In this document: positions 15,180 through 23,601 of the stretch, piece by piece
Layout of the letters: every line of letters begins with the position of its first letter
Position numbering within the stretch: position 1 is the stretch's first letter
Source of the DNA: JABCPH02 sp963524305
GTDB lineage: Bacteria; Fusobacteriota; Fusobacteriia; Fusobacteriales; Leptotrichiaceae
Length of the DNA stretch: 64,000 nucleotides
Assembly: GCA_963524305.1 (NCBI GenBank)
Contig: CAURGH010000005.1
Span: 32,235-96,234, forward strand
Reading direction: 5' to 3'
Position numbers and translations under genes: made by a program
Notes under the pieces: model-generated
The model's input: only the letters and a program-made list of their open reading frames with translations
Told to the model about the DNA's origin: nothing
Database searches by the model: none

Positions 15180-15506
15180 TTATAATATGTTCTTTTTATC
15201 GTTCTTTTTTTCAAAATCAAAAATTTGTTGTATAAACTCAGACGGAATCAACTTAGTTTTCAATTCTTTAATACAAGCTAAGATTGTATCTTCTCCAATT
15301 TCTTCGATAAAGTTCGGAATCCACTTTCTGTCAATTTCTTTTTCTTTTAAAATATAATCTTCTAATTTTTCCCAAAAGTCTTTTGCTATAACATCAAATT
15401 TTTCTGCTCCAGATTTTGCTTTGTTTATAATTTCGTTTTTGTAAATTTTTGCTACAACCATCTCTGTAGCTTTATTAATAACCCATATTTTTATCATTTT
15501 GTCCAT
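15180..15506 (-). CDS. 108-aa protein of unknown function in the lysis region
   Basis: Starts MDKMIKIWVINKATEMVVAK; helical with several aromatic residues. No signal peptide or clear membrane span. It lies between the endolysin and the holin-like gene. Not recognised. Confidence 0.5.
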   Translation of the reverse strand: MDKMIKIWVINKATEMVVAKIYKNEIINKAKSGAEKFDVIAKDFWEKLEDYILKEKEIDRKWIPNFIEEIGEDTILACIKELKTKLIPSEFIQQIFDFEKKNDKKNIL

Positions 15507-15586
15507 TTTATTACCTCTTTTTTTATAAATTTTGGTGATTTCGATTTTAAGCTACCTAACAAGCGTTTTAAGACAAATTGACCCAT
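15494..15586 (-). CDS. possible 30-aa basic peptide overlapping the next gene
   Basis: ATG with AAGG eight bases upstream; the peptide starts MGQFVLKRLLGSLKSKSPKF. It overlaps the start of the 108-aa gene in another frame, which suggests coupling if real. Weak evidence. Confidence 0.25.
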   Translation of the reverse strand: MGQFVLKRLLGSLKSKSPKFIKKEVIKWTK

Positions 15587-15650
15587 TAGGCAACCTTAAC
15601 ATCAAAAGTATTCTATTCTTGCTCTTATTCGGCTTATATCAAAGCCGTTT

Positions 15651-16169
15651 TTAGAGTGATTTTAAATAATTTTCTTTTCTATCTACTCTATTAAGCCAAC
15701 CTGGTAAAAATATTTTTTGTGATGGCTTATTTGTAGCTAATACTCTGTAATATCTTCTTTGCAAGTCGTGATATTTTTTTAAAAATTTATTTTCATCAAC
15801 TTTGTTCAAAGCGTCTAAACTTTTTACTCCTAAAATTCCATCTACTCTTAAATCAAACCCTAACTCATTCAATGCAGCCTGTGCTTTTTTTGCTCCCCAA
15901 TCTCCAGCGTTTACTACGAAATCGCATACTGATAATGCTATCTTGTCAGACTTTAAAGTATCAAGCCCATTCCTGTGATAATATTTTTTGTTGTAAATAT
16001 CTCTAGCAATAGATAATGGCATATCTCTCATATGACCTTTATATCCATATCTCCTAGCTTCTTCTTCAATAATTCCATATTTTGTTTTTCCACCTCTGTC
16101 ATTTTTATCGTCGCTATATACACCTTCGACTTTTAACAAATAATCAAATATTCTTTCAAATCTGTCCAT
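15651..16169 (-). CDS. endolysin, GH108-type N-acetylmuramidase
   Basis: Cuts the peptidoglycan backbone at lysis. Residues E15-G-V-Y-S-D and D24-R-G-G-K-T-K-Y-G-I form the GH108 signature with the catalytic glutamate E15. A second domain (KAQAALNELGF..VDGILGVKSLDAL) is the peptidoglycan-binding part seen in this family. At 172 aa it is full length. No signal peptide, so release needs a holin. Confidence 0.9.
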   Translation of the reverse strand: MDRFERIFDYLLKVEGVYSDDKNDRGGKTKYGIIEEEARRYGYKGHMRDMPLSIARDIYNKKYYHRNGLDTLKSDKIALSVCDFVVNAGDWGAKKAQAALNELGFDLRVDGILGVKSLDALNKVDENKFLKKYHDLQRRYYRVLATNKPSQKIFLPGWLNRVDRKENYLKSL

Positions 16170-16170
16170 A

Positions 16171-16323
16171 CTAAATCACTTCCTTTTTCTCATTTTTCTT
16201 TATATCTTTTTCCACTGTTTCAGTTATTAGAACAATATTATCCCCTTCAATCATGGCATCTGTTACTTTTAATACTTTCCCCTGCTCCATGATTTCAGTT
16301 CCGATTAAATTCCTTATTTCCAT
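16171..16323 (-). CDS. 50-aa protein of unknown function
   Basis: ATG preceded by AAAGGTGG; starts MEIRNLIGTEIMEQGKVLKV and appears beta-rich in the middle with a charged tail. It fits tightly between the endolysin (1-bp gap) and the amidase-like gene (2-bp gap), which supports translation in the late operon. Function unknown. Confidence 0.6.
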   Translation of the reverse strand: MEIRNLIGTEIMEQGKVLKVTDAMIEGDNIVLITETVEKDIKKNEKKEVI

Positions 16324-16325
16324 TT

Positions 16326-16802
16326 TTATTCCACCTTTCTTCCTAACAGTTCCATATCTTTTAAATATTTATATAACTTTGCAGGGCTAAATTGATTAGC
16401 CTTTAATGTTTTTAAATTGTATGTCAAACTTTCATCTAATCCTTTGTTAATCAGATGTAAGCACAACTCCGAACAGAAATATTTGTCCTTATGCTCAATT
16501 CCCAGCTCCAGCAACTGGCTGAAAAATATAGCTCCGTAATCATAGCCTTTGCCTTTAAGTTTCATAAACTCTTTTAACACAACTGGAATTTCAATGTGGC
16601 TATCCAGTTCAAAAATATCCATGTTATCCTTATAGACAAACGGTTTTATACGCACTCCACCAGGATTGCTAAGATATACATAGTCATTATAGATGAATTC
16701 GCAATGGCTGTATTTTCCTAATGTCCTTAAAGTTATCAGAAATCCTATGACACTTTTTGGCTTGTGGAAACAAATATAAAGTTTATCTTTTTCTAACTGC
16801 AT
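16326..16802 (-). CDS. permuted papain-fold (NlpC/P60-like) amidase-type protein
   Basis: 158 aa. His in KYSHCEFIYND and Cys in YFCSELC fit the circularly permuted NlpC/P60 (YiiX/YaeF-like) fold, where the His precedes the Cys. Such phage proteins may cleave or bind cell-wall peptides. It sits between the tail-fibre assembly gene and the endolysin. Confidence 0.6.
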   Translation of the reverse strand: MQLEKDKLYICFHKPKSVIGFLITLRTLGKYSHCEFIYNDYVYLSNPGGVRIKPFVYKDNMDIFELDSHIEIPVVLKEFMKLKGKGYDYGAIFFSQLLELGIEHKDKYFCSELCLHLINKGLDESLTYNLKTLKANQFSPAKLYKYLKDMELLGRKVE

Positions 16803-16814
16803 AAAAACACCTCC

Positions 16815-17540
16815 TTACATATTTTTATACGCTTTTTCATATTTGTCTTTAGCATCATATTTTTTCAATTCCTCGTCAGTTAGATTTTCCAAATTATGTG
16901 TCAGCAATGTTTCTGCAGCCATTGATTTAGTAGTCTGTTCTTGCATTATGTTTGCCATTTTCATCATATCTTGTATAGTTAAATTTACGTATTTCTCACT
17001 ATTTTCCTTTGTATAAAATTTCCAATTCTCAAAAGTTGTTTTTTTCAACGCTTGGCACATTACGACGATTCTTGTTAAGTTTGATTGATCTATACTCCTG
17101 TTATTTTGCAAATATGTCACACCGTCAACTTCAAATTCAAACGGTGCAATATCACGCTCCACTCTTAAATCGTATAATTCTTTTTTTATTTCATCTATCC
17201 GTTTGTCTCTATTAAATATAATTTCACCATTTTTTATAGTTTCATAATTCTGTAATTCTACAACTTTTCCATTGATGAAATATAAATTTGGATTTACTTT
17301 TACTTCCTGATATTCTATTTCTTCCACTACATCTCCAACCATTGTTGGTGCTAACACCGAAACATCTTTACTTGTGCTCAATACCAAAAGACTATCTTTG
17401 TTATACATTACTTTTAAAGTTTCTGAATCAAATTCTTTTTGTTCTTTATACCAGTCATTATCCTTTTCATCATATATCCCAATATATTTGAAATCCTTGT
17501 CTTCTATTATTTTTATTTTATCTACTATAAATTTTTTCAT
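16815..17540 (-). CDS. tail-fibre assembly-type protein (DUF4376-like)
   Basis: 241 aa. The C-terminal half (IKKELYDLRVERDIAPFEFE ... GVTYLQNNRSIDQSNLTRIV) has the order of DUF4376 proteins that accompany tail fibres: a K/R-rich helix, a F-E-x-D-G strand, D-x-x-S-x-x and a later L-T-x-x-[DE]. It is immediately downstream of the tail-fibre gene. Confidence 0.6.
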   Translation of the reverse strand: MKKFIVDKIKIIEDKDFKYIGIYDEKDNDWYKEQKEFDSETLKVMYNKDSLLVLSTSKDVSVLAPTMVGDVVEEIEYQEVKVNPNLYFINGKVVELQNYETIKNGEIIFNRDKRIDEIKKELYDLRVERDIAPFEFEVDGVTYLQNNRSIDQSNLTRIVVMCQALKKTTFENWKFYTKENSEKYVNLTIQDMMKMANIMQEQTTKSMAAETLLTHNLENLTDEELKKYDAKDKYEKAYKNM

Positions 17541-17564
17541 TTTTACCTCATTCCTAATTTTTAT

Positions 17565-18851
17565 TTACGCAAAATAAGCATTTAACCATTGCCCATTTCT
17601 ATGAAATTGCAATATTCTCATTTGTATAAAATCTCTATCATCTATATCGTTATCATCGTTCCAGATTCCAGTAACTACATACCCATTTCGCTCAGTCGGT
17701 ATTTGCTTAAAAGGTAATGTTATATACCCAGCTAATCTTATTTCATAAATTCTATTGACTTGAGCGTCATTTGCTTTATCCCAAGCATTATTAGCTCTCC
17801 CCCATAAATTACCTCTATCTGCATCCATTGAATTCATCCTGTTATCCCTAGCTGCCATATCGTGATTATCCATTATTTCACACCAATTTCCACCATTCCT
17901 GTTAGGTACTTTATAATATGCACGACCACCATTTAGATGATAAGCTCCCATATAATTTCCAGCTTCATCATACATATAATGATGCCTTGCACTCCATAAA
18001 TCAACTCCATTGCTTCTTACAAACTCTGTTGTATTATCTTTCACTCTATATCCTTTCGAGAACGGTACATACGGTGTTAAATCAGGCTTAGGTGACACTT
18101 GTTTAATCGTTTGAAAATTGACAAGCCCAAACTCATTTTCGGTTGCAGGCTTTAAAAATTTGCTTAAGATTTTTACCAATCCTCTAACACTCAAAATCTT
18201 CGTGTGATCTAACGTTTTAATCAACTTGCTCCATACTGTTTCTCCTGTCGGTCTTTCATTTACTACTTCCTGTGTATCTCCGTTTCCTGCCTTGACTACT
18301 TCTTTAACTTTTTCTGCTGTACTTTCAGATTCTGTTTCGGAATAGATTTTAGCTATTCCATTTTTTTGTTCTGTTGCATAATTTAAAATGTTTATTATTA
18401 CAAATTGTGTACCATTGTATGTTAATTCATATGTTTTATTTTGCTTTAAATCGTTAATTCCAACAATTTCTATTTGCTCGTTAAATTCTTTCAACAAAAC
18501 ATAATCATTTCTATTTAATCGTAATTTTGGATTATCATTTTTATTTTCGCTATCAACTGTAAGTCTTATTTTTAAATCTTTATTTAATCCAAATTCATCA
18601 AGTCCATCAAGTTCACAAACATAATAATCTATCCCTAAATCAGTTGTTTTTGTTGCATGTAATGTATGTACACTCCCTAATTGCAATCCATTATAGATTT
18701 CTTCTTTTTCTGCAGTACCTTGCACACGGATTTTCCCGAATTCAGGTGTTATTACCTTTATCTCAGCGTCTCCTCTTGTTGTTTGTTCCCTTACACGATA
18801 ATGCGATGGATATTCAACTTGATGTTCTTTAAATTTTGTAAGTTTAGCCAT
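17565..18851 (-). CDS. tail fibre / receptor-binding protein
   Basis: 428 aa. The N-terminal part is like a baseplate-attached tail-fibre domain (FKEHQVEYPSHYRVREQTTR), the middle is Lys/Asn-rich, and the C-terminal part is aromatic and Gly/Asn-rich (YKVPNRNGGNWCEIMDNHD and following), as in receptor-binding tips. Its place after the gpI-like baseplate gene supports the call. Confidence 0.7.
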   Translation of the reverse strand: MAKLTKFKEHQVEYPSHYRVREQTTRGDAEIKVITPEFGKIRVQGTAEKEEIYNGLQLGSVHTLHATKTTDLGIDYYVCELDGLDEFGLNKDLKIRLTVDSENKNDNPKLRLNRNDYVLLKEFNEQIEIVGINDLKQNKTYELTYNGTQFVIINILNYATEQKNGIAKIYSETESESTAEKVKEVVKAGNGDTQEVVNERPTGETVWSKLIKTLDHTKILSVRGLVKILSKFLKPATENEFGLVNFQTIKQVSPKPDLTPYVPFSKGYRVKDNTTEFVRSNGVDLWSARHHYMYDEAGNYMGAYHLNGGRAYYKVPNRNGGNWCEIMDNHDMAARDNRMNSMDADRGNLWGRANNAWDKANDAQVNRIYEIRLAGYITLPFKQIPTERNGYVVTGIWNDDNDIDDRDFIQMRILQFHRNGQWLNAYFA

Positions 18852-18863
18852 AAATTCCTCCCT

Positions 18864-19433
18864 CTACTTTGTAATATTAATCGGATTTCTTTTTATATAA
18901 TTCTTAATTTTTTCTTCCGACAAATGCCTGTCTCCAAATCTCATTCCAACATTATAATTATCCAAATATTTTTGAGTATTAATTTTAATTCCTCCACCAA
19001 CAATATTTTCTAAATTAAGTTCATCTACTAGACTAAAATTAAAATTTTCTCCACTCAAAAATGTAACTTTGTATTGAGCAGGTTCATTATTCTCATTAAA
19101 ATCAATAGTTGGTGCTATTCCTGTAAACATTTGCCCAATTTTGTATAATGTTTCGATGTTTGGAACTAATTTATATCTCATCATCTCTAATCTGATACGA
19201 TTCCTGTATCTTTCATCATCTTGACCATGCCTTTGAACTTCGAATTTGGCACCTACATCGTCTAAAAAATCTCCATCCGCATAATCTACCAAATGCTGTT
19301 TTTCCAATAAATTATAAGTCTTATCAACTTCATCAAATAATTTTGATATCGCTCTATAAAATGCTTGTACGTTATCATTCTTTTTAAGCCACCAAGGACA
19401 TTTCGACATCATATAATCAAAATTACTCAGCAT
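18864..19433 (-). CDS. baseplate wedge protein, gpI/XkdU-like
   Basis: Starts MLSNFDYMMSKCPWWLKKND; contains FYRAISKLFDEVDKTYNLLE and RNRIRLEMMR, typical of tail protein I-type baseplate components in contractile phages. The ATG at 19433 has GAGG/GGAG upstream, so I prefer it to an ATG five codons earlier. Its start overlaps the end of the gpJ gene. Confidence 0.7.
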   Translation of the reverse strand: MLSNFDYMMSKCPWWLKKNDNVQAFYRAISKLFDEVDKTYNLLEKQHLVDYADGDFLDDVGAKFEVQRHGQDDERYRNRIRLEMMRYKLVPNIETLYKIGQMFTGIAPTIDFNENNEPAQYKVTFLSGENFNFSLVDELNLENIVGGGIKINTQKYLDNYNVGMRFGDRHLSEEKIKNYIKRNPINITK

Positions 19434-20550
19434 ACTCCGCCACCTCATTAAATCCTAGTTTTAAAACTTTTTCAAATTTGCTAGATGGTTCATTTTTAAA
19501 TTTAAATGTAACATCTATATTTAATAATCTATCAGCCGAATAAATCTCTCGAATGTATTCAGCCTCACATTTATACGATGTGACATAATCTCCAACTTCT
19601 GTATTTTTCAAATATTCTTTTACAATTTCTTTTAAATTATCTAATAAAATGTTACTGTCCTTAGTTGCTGTAAATTCTATATTTATTAAAACTTCTCTTT
19701 TGTGTGGTCTAAAAAACGAAATCTCCCTGTCAATTCCTTGACTATCTTTAACAATCACTTTTGTATCTCCTATTGTTTTGATTGCGTGGTCTTTCTTTCT
19801 CCATATTGCATTAGCAATATCTTCATTTCTTCCACCGTCAATAATTAATACAATCGATTTCCCTTCAATACCTCGTTCATCAGTCGTCATCTCCTTATTC
19901 TCGTCAGCATAAACAGATTTAACACCTTCCTGTTTTAATACTTCCGCTCTAATTCCGTCCAAATTCCATTCACTTTCATTACGACTTAAAAACCAACGTT
20001 CTATATATTCGTTATCGCTTTCTTGCCCCTGTCCACCAGCTGCGATCTCATTTTGCTTAAAATCATAAACACCATTTACAACTTTGATTAGTTTAATAAT
20101 ACTTCCCACTTCTTTGTTACCTTGTTCACCTGCAGTATCACAAACAAACTCAAAAGTAGTTTTATTGTTCAGTGTTCCACTTTCGTTAAGTGTGTATCTC
20201 GTCCCATCATTTGCTTCAAGAATTACATCACCTTTTTCAAGATCTACATTGAGTCCACCAATCAATTCAATTTTGACAGTTGCATGGCTTTCTTGCTTTC
20301 TCTTAAAGAAAAACGGACTATTTGCTAAATGCTCATCTATTTCAATTCCTTCACAATTAAGTAAATTCATTTTGTCAGCTTGAATCTGTTGCCGTTCCAT
20401 TTTCTCTCTTAAAAGTCTAGCAACTGGATACATCAGCATATACCAAGCGCTCCGCTTGTCATTAGAATAATCAGCTTTTAGCAATGTTTTTAATTCATTA
20501 TTTAGAATATTCATATTGTCTTGAACTGTATTAACTTTTATTCTCGCCAA
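19423..20550 (-). CDS. baseplate J-like protein (XkdT/gp47)
   Basis: 375 aa. Wedge protein of contractile-tail baseplates. The signature includes LEKGDVILEANDGTRYTLNE, GEQGNKEVGSI and GGQGQESDNEYIERWFLSRN, the last matching the conserved E-S-D-E-x-[LY]-R-x-R segment of baseplate_J. Stop and start overlap its neighbours, so it is in the tightly packed late operon. Confidence 0.88.
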   Translation of the reverse strand: MARIKVNTVQDNMNILNNELKTLLKADYSNDKRSAWYMLMYPVARLLREKMERQQIQADKMNLLNCEGIEIDEHLANSPFFFKRKQESHATVKIELIGGLNVDLEKGDVILEANDGTRYTLNESGTLNNKTTFEFVCDTAGEQGNKEVGSIIKLIKVVNGVYDFKQNEIAAGGQGQESDNEYIERWFLSRNESEWNLDGIRAEVLKQEGVKSVYADENKEMTTDERGIEGKSIVLIIDGGRNEDIANAIWRKKDHAIKTIGDTKVIVKDSQGIDREISFFRPHKREVLINIEFTATKDSNILLDNLKEIVKEYLKNTEVGDYVTSYKCEAEYIREIYSADRLLNIDVTFKFKNEPSSKFEKVLKLGFNEVAEYAE

Positions 20551-20915
20551 CCTATCCCAACTCCTTTCATTAAAGTTTTTCCGTTATCATTAAAAATAAT
20601 ACCGATATTAACTTTTAAATGCCTATTCTCGTACTCATATACTTCAACATAGCATCTACTTAAATAGTCCCTAAAATTATTCAATATCTTATCTCTAATA
20701 TGTTCTAATACTTCATTTTCATTTCCGTGAGTTCCAAATAACTTTTCAAAATTTAATCCATATTTAGTGTCGTATTCGAGTTCTCCTTCACGAACATGTA
20801 ACATTAAAACAATTTGCTGTATCACTTCAAAATATTTTTCTTTCGCTTTAAAAAATTGCACATCGCTATTTTCAACATATAATTCCCCAGTTGCATTATT
20901 CAATTTTATGTCCAT
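20538..20915 (-). CDS. gp25/XkdS-like baseplate wedge protein
   Basis: 125 aa. Contains V-I-Q-Q-I-V-L-M-L-x-V-R-E-G-E-L-E-Y-D and YGLNFEKLFG, matching the family that initiates sheath assembly at the baseplate. Ends GVGIGWRE, overlapping the gpJ start. Confidence 0.8.
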   Translation of the reverse strand: MDIKLNNATGELYVENSDVQFFKAKEKYFEVIQQIVLMLHVREGELEYDTKYGLNFEKLFGTHGNENEVLEHIRDKILNNFRDYLSRCYVEVYEYENRHLKVNIGIIFNDNGKTLMKGVGIGWRE

Positions 20916-20928
20916 AAATCACACTCCT

Positions 20929-21426
20929 TTACGGATGAATATAAGGAACTCCACCTTTACTTGTTCCGCCCTCTGTATCAACTGTTTTTGCTTTAATTTC
21001 TCCACTTTCTATATTCCCAGTTTTGATGTTGCCTTCCATTTTTATATTTCCGTTTATTCCTATCGAATTTGGCTCTGTGTCAGGGTTTACATCAGTTGGA
21101 ATATAAAAAGGCAAAGCAATAGCATTTGTAAGATTATGCCTTTTATTTGTATTTGCTGTTGTGCTTTCTTTTGTAATGTATCCACTGGCGTCTCGACTTA
21201 AAATTAAAATCGGAACTACATCACCAGCTTTAAATTTAACTTTAAAATTAAAATTTTTATTCCCTAGCTGGCACATCGGAACATGCAAAATAGGCGGCAA
21301 TTTAACATCTTGGAACTCTGCCATTGGCTCAACATCCACAAATCCATTTCCGTGTATTTTTGTTATTTTAGCAATCAAAGATGTATCTATTTTCCCAAGC
21401 ATTGCTTTCACATATTCTTCCATCAT
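20929..21426 (-). CDS. baseplate spike protein (Gp138/gpV-like)
   Basis: 165 aa. An OB-fold N-terminal half (TKIHGNGFVDVEPMAEF, then LPPILHVPMCQLG) and KFKAGDVVPILILSRDASG match the Gp138/GpV family of membrane-piercing spikes. The C-terminal part has G-N-I-K-M-E-G-N-I-K-T-G-type strands and ends in PYIHP, like an iron-binding or apex tip, though the His-x-His form is absent. It overlaps the hub C-terminal frame by four bases. Confidence 0.72.
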   Translation of the reverse strand: MMEEYVKAMLGKIDTSLIAKITKIHGNGFVDVEPMAEFQDVKLPPILHVPMCQLGNKNFNFKVKFKAGDVVPILILSRDASGYITKESTTANTNKRHNLTNAIALPFYIPTDVNPDTEPNSIGINGNIKMEGNIKTGNIESGEIKAKTVDTEGGTSKGGVPYIHP

Positions 21427-21780
21427 TTTCTTCTACCTTTTCCTTTACTTCTCTTGACTTGAGTAACTTTTCCTTTTTTATTTTCTTCTTTTTCAATCTT
21501 TTTAATTTCTGCATTATTTTTCTTAACGTCCGAATCGTTATTTACAACTCTCACTTTTAAAGTCATTTTAAAATCACTAATATCACTGATTTCAACAATT
21601 TGACACATTGTTGAGATTTCATTGCTTATTAATTCAATTAAATCGCCTTTTTTCAAATAATAAATTAATAAACACTTGACTTCATAGTCGTATTTCAACT
21701 CTTCTTTTTTTTCTTTTTTATCAGACTTTTTTGTTTGAGTATTGTTTTTTGAGTTCTTAGTTGCACTTTTATTATTTTTT
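21423..21780 (-). CDS. C-terminal part of the baseplate hub in a shifted frame
   Basis: This frame continues the hub: after a Lys/Asn/Ser-rich linker it reads YYLKKGDLIELISNEISTMC and KMTLKVRVV, the usual last beta strands of XkdQ/gpD-type hubs. It is +1 relative to the upstream part. The frame is also open further upstream (to 21917) but has no convincing ribosome site. Omitting one A in the seven-A run at 21775-21781 would join the two. Confidence 0.55.
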
Positions 21781-22566
21781 TGATTTTTTGCTGTTTTTAC
21801 TTGCTTTTTTTGTTGCTGTTTTGCCACTTTTTTTCCCACCTTTTGATGTTTTTTTACTTCCTTTTTTGCCTTTACTTTCCTTCGTTTTTTCCACTTTGTA
21901 ACTGATTTCTTCAACATTTTGTGGCTTAGGTTCTTCTAAAAGTCCACTTTGATAGCTTAATTTGATAACTTTTTCAGTATTAATTTCGTTGTGATATATA
22001 TAAATAAAATCATTCTTCGTTGTCATTTGACTATCACAATCTTTTACGATTTGACCTATTTCATACAATCCACTGCCTAATATGCTTTCTCCAATACTGT
22101 AAACTTTATCATTCTTTAGTTCGCACTGTTTAACAGTAAAACCACATTTACTCGCTAGATCATTAATAATTGTACTTGCTGTTGTGTTTGGAGCATAAGC
22201 TGCACTTACTAATTTTTTAAAATCCGCAGGAACCTCACGACATTTTAATTTTAAAGTTCCTTTTTCCATTTCTTTCCTTGTAATAATTCCACTCGCTACT
22301 TCGCCAATATCCGCTCCATATCCAGCTACAAGCCTAACACTATTTTTTAATTTGATTTTAGCTACTGTTGTGTTTGTTAAACCCTTAATTTCTATATCAA
22401 ACTCGTTTGGTTCCTCGTTTACCGATTTGTAAGTCCATTTTATTTCTACACCATTTATTACAGTTGGATCCGTTAAGCCAAAATCTTTTGGAAAAATAAA
22501 ATTCAAAGCTCCTTCATCTGTTTCAATCTTTATCTCTGTTTTTTCTAAAAATAGTTTATTAAACAT
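21772..22566 (-). CDS. baseplate hub protein, XkdQ/gpD-like, N-terminal part
   Basis: 264 aa from the ATG at 22566, preceded by AGGAGAGGGAA. The hub folds seen in late control D/XkdQ proteins are present (VNGVEIKWTYKSVNEEPNEF; ASTIINDLASKCGFTVKQ). The protein then enters a Lys/Ser/Gly-rich tail and stops at 21772. The typical C-terminal barrel is missing in this frame but follows in the +1 frame. Confidence 0.7.
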   Translation of the reverse strand: MFNKLFLEKTEIKIETDEGALNFIFPKDFGLTDPTVINGVEIKWTYKSVNEEPNEFDIEIKGLTNTTVAKIKLKNSVRLVAGYGADIGEVASGIITRKEMEKGTLKLKCREVPADFKKLVSAAYAPNTTASTIINDLASKCGFTVKQCELKNDKVYSIGESILGSGLYEIGQIVKDCDSQMTTKNDFIYIYHNEINTEKVIKLSYQSGLLEEPKPQNVEEISYKVEKTKESKGKKGSKKTSKGGKKSGKTATKKASKNSKKSKK

Positions 22567-22912
22567 TTCCCTCTCCTGATTCAAATATATCAAAATATTC
22601 TAAAAAAATAGTTTCACAGAAATTCTCAAAAGTGATTGGGACTTCTTTTTTGTCAAAACTAAGCGGAACAATGTAACAATTTAAAAATTCATTATTAATG
22701 TTGTTATTTTCATCTTTTGCTATAAACCAGCCGATCGGTCGACCATATATAAGTTTTTCATTTTCTAATAACGGTTCACCGTCTTCATCCATAACATCAA
22801 TATAAATACGATTGTTACTTTTAAAATGTTTTATTCTTAACAAATATACCTCACTTCCGCTTTTAAAAGTAAAAACATAAGGTATTTTATTTTTATCTAT
22901 TTCTATTCTCAT
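22559..22912 (-). CDS. baseplate plug-like protein (Pam3 gp18-type)
   Basis: 117 aa. VFTFKSGSEVYLLRIKHFKS, then IYIDVMDEDGEPLLENEKLI and GRPIGWF follow the pattern of the small baseplate plug family of simple contractile tails. It overlaps both neighbours by a few bases and lies between the Dit-like protein and the hub. Confidence 0.6.
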   Translation of the reverse strand: MRIEIDKNKIPYVFTFKSGSEVYLLRIKHFKSNNRIYIDVMDEDGEPLLENEKLIYGRPIGWFIAKDENNNINNEFLNCYIVPLSFDKKEVPITFENFCETIFLEYFDIFESGEGNV

Positions 22913-23598
22913 TTTAAAAACCCCTTATATTCAATATTGCTTGTTTTCGTTCCAGCAATTCCTGTTTTTTGTTCCTCTCTTAATGTTGTCAGTTCTGTTC
23001 CTAATATGTCACCCTTTCTCATTAAATAAGCGAATTCCAGTACTTCAAAATCAATTTCAAATTCTAATGCTGATTGTGTTTTGTAGCTCCTTGAAACTTT
23101 AGTGATAATCATATCCTCTATTGTTTCAACTGTGGAAATAGTGCATAACATTTTCTTTTGCCACAATTCTACTATTTGTTCGTAAATACTCTCAGCATTT
23201 TTAGTAACCAAATCACTCAAAATTACCGAAATACTGTATTTTCTGTTACTATGAGAAACATTACTGCTTATTAGCGTGTTATCTCTGTCTTCTAATGAAT
23301 GCGTCTTAACACTGCTACTTCTTTCATCACTTTTAATCTGCACCCATTCGAGTGCTATATCATTAATCTTACATCGTTCAGCTTCTTCAAAAAGTGTAAA
23401 CCCAAATCTGTCTCCGAAAAACTTGTTTATCTCAGAAGAGTAAGCTAGAGCGACACCGTAAACAGTTGCTCCAGCTGTTCCTAAAAAGCTATTCAGTCCC
23501 ATGCTAAAACCTGCGCTCTTAGCTTTTTTGTAAGCCACATTACCAAAAGCATTGCTTTTTATTTTTTCTTTTGTTGCGTTCAAACTGCTAAAATCCAT
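22909..23598 (-). CDS. tail protein upstream of the hub, Dit-like
   Basis: 229 aa. The central part (ALEWVQIKSDERSSSVKTHS and following IS-x-N-V-S-H-S-N-R-K-Y-S-I-S-V-I-L-S-D-L) matches the N-terminal Dit-like domain of baseplate proteins. The N-terminal 60 residues contain a Gly/Ala-rich hydrophobic segment. Right downstream of the tape measure, as expected. Confidence 0.6.
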   Translation of the reverse strand: MDFSSLNATKEKIKSNAFGNVAYKKAKSAGFSMGLNSFLGTAGATVYGVALAYSSEINKFFGDRFGFTLFEEAERCKINDIALEWVQIKSDERSSSVKTHSLEDRDNTLISSNVSHSNRKYSISVILSDLVTKNAESIYEQIVELWQKKMLCTISTVETIEDMIITKVSRSYKTQSALEFEIDFEVLEFAYLMRKGDILGTELTTLREEQKTGIAGTKTSNIEYKGFLK

Positions 23599-23601
23599 CG
23601 C

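Noticed and set aside
16815..17577. Small + strand frames opposite the tail-fibre assembly gene
   Set aside because: No ribosome sites; frames disappear under the conserved - strand gene.
21783..21917. Independent start of the second hub frame at the ATG at 21917
   Set aside because: No ribosome site, and the start would lie inside conserved hub coding sequence; a frame junction further downstream explains it better.
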